A stretch of DNA of 64,000 nt from positions 16,457 to 80,456 of the forward strand of contig JADQBB010000017.1 of assembly GCA_016903695.1 (NCBI GenBank), read 5' to 3'. A program made the position numbers and the translations under genes. Positions within the stretch are counted from its first letter, which is position 1; each line of letters starts with the position of its first letter. The notes beneath the pieces are model-generated. The model was not told the origin of the DNA, ran no database searches, and saw nothing but the letters and a program-made list of their open reading frames with translations. This DNA is from Chlorogloea purpurea SAG 13.99. Lineage in GTDB: Bacteria > Cyanobacteriota > Cyanobacteriia > Cyanobacteriales > Microcystaceae. Positions 63,747 to 64,000 of this stretch are shown piece by piece.

Positions 63747-64000
63747 TTAAACAAACTTAAAGTAGAAACTCGTTAATTGAATGCTGGTGGTATCTTGAAC
63801 TACTGCTAATAAGTCACCGTTGCGATAAATTGCGGTATCTAGAGACGATGAGCCGCCCCAATTGGAACTTTTATCTAAAGTGAAGTTCCAAGAGCTACCT
63901 TTAACTTGAATGTAATCGTCAAAGCCGTTATAGTCGGTAATCGTGGCGTATCCCAAACCTTGATAGAAATTGCCGGTGTAGCGGTCGCCGAGGACGAAAG
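63747..64000 (-). CDS. C-terminal end of a secreted calcium-binding-type protein
   Basis: Only the last 84 or so codons are inside the window; the start lies beyond the right edge. The visible part has Gly/Asn/Asp-rich beta-strand repeats (VLGDRYTGNFYQGLGYATI, DYNGFDDYIQVKG, SNWGGSSSLDTAIYRNGDLLAVVQDTT) and ends in the hydrophobic SFYFKFV. This resembles the tail of RTX/hemolysin-type secreted proteins, whose C-terminus acts as a type I secretion signal. The full domain order cannot be seen. Confidence 0.65.
   Translation of the reverse strand, partial: FVLGDRYTGNFYQGLGYATITDYNGFDDYIQVKGSSWNFTLDKSSNWGGSSSLDTAIYRNGDLLAVVQDTTSIQLTSFYFKFV

Noticed and set aside
1..64000. CRISPR arrays, tRNA or rRNA genes, toxin-antitoxin pairs, restriction systems
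   Set aside because: None recognised on either strand by reading; the intergenic regions are short and hold no cloverleaf, regular spacer-repeat series or paired small toxin genes. A tRNAscan or CRISPR search would settle it.

Overview
The window is chromosomal DNA of a cyanobacterium, most likely a unicellular or colonial chroococcalean type. Signs are the frequent HIP1-type GCGATCGC octamers and a set of cyanobacterial lineage genes: a dual FBPase/SBPase (GlpX type), a PAM68-like photosystem II assembly factor, a Tic20-like protein, a stand-alone CAAD/CurT-like protein, an Rre1 (Ycf29) response regulator, the pilMNOQ cluster without pilP, and CHASE2/DUF928 proteins. I cannot resolve genus or species. 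Gene density is high. I found no rRNA, tRNA, CRISPR array, insertion sequence or prophage.

Layout. 1-16.8 kb: 5' part of menB, murJ, a lineage hypothetical, pilQ-O-N-M, a PmbA/TldE homologue, hemA, glpX, then a three-gene NrtB/NrtA/NrtD-like ABC transporter headed by what looks like a c-di-AMP (ydaO) riboswitch. 16.9-31 kb: a glycosyltransferase, a GH57 glycosidase, a cyanobacterial AAA-like ATPase, aroA plus an FAD oxidoreductase, a three-gene signalling operon (tandem-GAF photoreceptor-like histidine kinase, CheY-like regulator, GAF-GGDEF diguanylate cyclase) and an adenosine deaminase-like protein. 31-45.9 kb: an RNase III homologue with degenerate catalytic residues, bolA, rpsP-khpA, obgE, a GAF-GGDEF protein, a membrane protein, map, pyrE, a serralysin-like RTX protease and a tic20-yvcK-rpsO-pam68-aroF string. 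46-57.5 kb: glyA, a WecA-like transferase, cinA, a 46-residue ORF plus aroQ, a pseudo-receiver/degenerate GGDEF protein, a Ser/Thr kinase, gltX, rre1, a 2Fe-2S ferredoxin-like gene, CAAD protein and a vWA protein. 57.5-64 kb: a permease, a Uma2-family protein, a CHASE2 kinase/regulator/DUF928 cluster and the 3' end of another secreted calcium-binding-type protein.

How genes work together. Second-messenger signalling is unusually dense. There are three GGDEF proteins, two with intact active sites and I-sites and one that looks like a binding-only effector, and one of the intact pair is co-transcribed with a kinase carrying two DXCF-type cyanobacteriochrome-like GAF domains. A probable c-di-AMP riboswitch controls an ABC transporter. 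The most attractive leads are the light-to-c-di-GMP operon, the riboswitch-controlled transporter of unknown substrate, the catalytically degenerate RNase III-like protein, the doubly degenerate receiver-GGDSF protein, and a repeat-plus-promoter arrangement in front of the CHASE2 kinase. Everything here comes from reading the sequence; no database search was run.
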